DNA of 64,000 nucleotides. Origin: Bufo bufo. Lineage: Eukaryota > Chordata > Amphibia > Anura > Bufonidae. The DNA lies in assembly GCF_905171765.1 (NCBI RefSeq), contig NC_053389.1, positions 743,319,146-743,383,145 of the forward strand, in the 5' to 3' direction. Every line of letters begins with the position of its first letter. Position 1 is the stretch's first letter. Made by a program: the position numbers and the translations under genes. Below, one piece after another: positions 61,713 through 64,000 of this stretch. The notes under the pieces were generated by a model that searched no databases, was not told the DNA's origin, and saw nothing but the letters and a program-made list of their open reading frames with translations.

Positions 61713-62619
61713 GGTTACTTTCACACTGGCGTTTCAGGGTCCGTCTGTGAGATCCGTTTCAAGGCTCTTACAAGCGGCCCCAAACGGATCAGTTTAGCCC
61801 CAATGCATTCTGAATGGATGCGGATCTATTCAGAATGCATCAGTTTAGCTCCGTTCCGCCTCCATTCCGCTCTGGAGGCGGACACCAAAACGCTGCTTGC
61901 AGCATTTTGGTGTCCGCCTGGCGGAGCGGAGCCGAAAGGATCCGTCCTGACTTACAATGTAAGTCAATGGGGACGGATCCGTTTACATTGACACAATATT
62001 GGTGCAATTGTATACGGATCCGTCCCCCATTGACTTTCAATGTAAAGTCAGGAGTCCCTATTAATATACCATCGGATCTGAGTTTTCTCCAATCCGATGG
62101 TATATTTTTACTTGAAGCGTCCCCATCACCATGGGAACGCCTCTATTTTAGAATATACCATCGGATTTGAGTTAGATCGTGAAAAGGACCGTATACTCTA
62201 ACACAGAGGCGTTCCCATAGTGATGGGGACGCTTCAAGTTAGAATATACTAAGAACTATGTACATAACTGCCCCCTGCTGCCTGGCAGCACCCGATCTCT
62301 TACAGGGGGCTGTGATCCGCACAATTAACCCCTCAGGTGCCGCCCTGGACCAGTATTAAAAGCATTGGTGGCCAGTGCGGCCCCCCCCTCCCTCCCTCCC
62401 CAGTATTAAAAGCATTGGTGGCCAGTGCGGCCCTCCCCCCTCCCTCCCCAGTATTAAAAGCATTGGTGGCAGTGGCCACAGATCTGAAACTCAGATCTGA
62501 AAAAGCTGTTATGCAGACGGATCCGCACTGAACGGATACCATCGTTTGCATTTATAGGTGCGGATCCGTCTGTGCAGATACCAGACGGATCCGCACCTAG
62601 CGCAGGTGTAAAAGTAGCC
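61713..62619. mobile_element. PIF/Harbinger-like MITE with nested palindrome and tandem repeat
   Basis: It starts GGTTACTTTCACACTGGCG and ends CAGGTGTAAAAGTAGCC, with TAA at 61710-61712 and 62620-62622. Its left half resembles 1348-1744. A nested palindrome lies at about 62065-62250 (ATATACCATCGGAT, GAAGCGTCCCCATCACCATG and inverses). Three about 50-bp units starting CAGTATTAAAAGCATTGGTG lie at 62351, 62401 and 62450. Confidence 0.78.
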
Positions 62620-63370
62620 TAAATAACGTGATAACTTAACTTAATTTTCTGGGTCAGTACTATTACATCAATATGAAATATGTATAGTTTTTGTTATGTT
62701 TTACTACTTTTACAGAATAAAAAACATTTAAAAATAAAGAAAGAAAGTTTTTGCCTCGCTGCATTCTAAGACCCATAACCTTTTGGCCCCTTGCACACAG
62801 CGTCACGGATTTGGTCCGGATGCCTTGCCGGAAACCCGCGCGACTGCACACGCAATTCCAGTCAGTTTTTTCCGCACGAGTGCAAAGCCTTTTAATGCGT
62901 TTTTCACGCGCGTGATAATTAATGGGGTCCCGGGGCTTATCCCTATTTATTCACATCATCTCTTTAGCAACCATCCATGAAAATCGCATTACATCCGCAC
63001 TTGCTTGCGGATGCAATGCGATTTTCACGCAGCCCCATTCACTTCTATGGGGCCTGCGTTGCATGAAAAACGCAGAATATAGAACCTGCTGCGATTTTCA
63101 CGCAACGCACAAGTGATGCGTGAAAGACATCGCTCATGTACACCACAGCCCCATTGAAATAAATGCGTTAGAATCCAGTGCGGGTGCATTTTTAATTTTT
63201 TATTATTTTTTTTCTGCATTCACTGTGCAGGATGAATTACGTGCTGATTGTATAAAGCAGTTGTGGCAATACCAAGTATGCTGAGTTTTTTATATATATA
63301 TTTTTTTTTAAGCCTTTTTTGTCAGTGGAAAAAATTAATTTTTTTTCTATCACGCAGATATTTATTTTAT

Positions 63371-64000
63371 TTAACCACCTCCCGACCGCCTAACGCAGGG
63401 ATGCGTCCTGCGGGCGGCCGGGTTATTCCTCCTGGAGGCATCGATGCGTCATCTCGCATGAGCCGAGATTTCCTGTGAACGCGCGTTCACAGGAGCGCGC
63501 GTTCACAGGATCGCAAGGTAAACGAGTTGATCTACAGCCTGCCAGCAGCGATCATTCGTTGGCAGGCTGTAGATGCGATAATTTTTTTAACCCCAGAAGG
63601 GTATATTAGACGCTGTTTTGTTAACAGCGTCTGATATACCTGCTACCTGGTCCTCTGGTGGTCCCTTTTGCTTGGATCGACCACCAGAGGACACAGGCAG
63701 CTCTATAAGTAGCACCAATCACCACACTACACTACACCCCCCCCCCCCCCCCCCCGTCACTTACACCCCCCCTTATTAACCCCTGATCACCCCATATAGA
63801 CTCCCTGATCACCCCCCTGTCATTGATCACCGCCTGTAAGGCTCCATTCAGACGTCCGTATGTGTTTTGCGGATCCGCAAAACACGGACACCGGCAATGT
63901 GCTTTCCGCATTTTGCGGATCCGCACATTGCCAGAACTATATAGAAAATGCCTTTTCTTGTCCGCAATTGCGGACAAGAATAGGACATGTTCTATAGGCT
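63371..64000 (+). mobile_element. Start of a second copy of the 50108 TTAA element family (runs off the window)
   Basis: TTAA at 63371-63374 is followed by CCACCTCCCGACCGCC. The same ordered blocks as 50108-50600 follow: GCGCGCGTTCACAGGA, GCTGGCAGGCTGTAGATGCG-like, TATTAGACGCTGTTTTG and CCTCTGGTGGTCCC. A C-run (63736-63756) and GTAAGGCTCCATTCAGACG (63836) begin a hairpin like those of the array. Confidence 0.78.

Larger units (their letters stand above)
59372..64000 (+). other. Next intron of SLC23A2 (incomplete)
   Basis: A poly-T tract lies at about 59572-59604. Other contents are listed separately. A palindromic stretch at 62784-63230 resembles TAA/TTA MITE interiors (GCATTACATCCGC..GCGGATGCAATGC; CGCAGAATATAGAACCTGCT). 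Nothing recognisable lies at 59372-59570, 61490-61705 and 62623-62780. Confidence 0.7.

Noticed and set aside
59372..64000. Next SLC23A2 exon (human segment beginning ITGIDQVLN)
   Set aside because: No matching frame with an acceptor was found. The region is repeats and unique intron.

Overview
The window is a stretch of vertebrate nuclear DNA, most likely from a frog or toad. It carries most of one intron-rich gene on the + strand. Twelve coding exons between 7315 and 59371 join in one frame with GT-AG introns. They encode about 499 residues of a sodium-dependent ascorbate transporter of the nucleobase-ascorbate (NCS2) family, best matched to SLC23A2 (SVCT2). Against the human protein as I remember it, the window covers residues about 37-542 of 650. 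The first coding exon lies upstream and the last exons downstream. No other host gene was found on either strand.

Layout: 1-7314 is an upstream intron (or 5' region) full of repeats. Exon a is at 7315-7413. Intron 1 (7414-22649, 15 kb) holds a large foldback, an inverted pair of about 2.4-kb TTAA-flanked elements, a SINE and several MITEs. Exons b-d lie at 22650-27261, and intron 2 holds a 30-bp minisatellite. Intron 4 (7.5 kb) holds a Tc1-like element with a nearly complete transposase frame. Exons e-g are at 34731-38568. Introns 7 and 8 (8.6 and 8.1 kb) hold nested Tc1, hAT and TTAA elements. Exons h-l are at 47178-59371, and 59372-64000 is the start of the next intron.

The non-exonic DNA is mostly short DNA transposons, and several groups can be separated by their target-site duplications. 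TTAA-flanked elements begin AGRGG (piggyBac- or Kolobok-like). Palindromic MITEs begin GG and are flanked by TAA or TTA (PIF/Harbinger-like). hAT-like elements have 8-bp duplications. Four Tc1/mariner copies have TA targets and decayed transposases. Two solo-LTR-like insertions have TG...CA ends and 5-bp duplications. The anuran assignment rests on this repeat mix and on the transporter sequence; it is an inference.

The most interesting signals are in how these elements are organised. Insertions are stacked at shared TTAA sites. One 8-bp palindrome, CGGATCCG, recurs about 35-40 times, almost only inside the TAA/TTA-flanked MITEs. Several nests can be dated relative to one another. A foldback insertion with a 13-bp duplication ends 43 bp before an exon. 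I see no bacterial-type system, CRISPR array, viral gene or toxin gene here.
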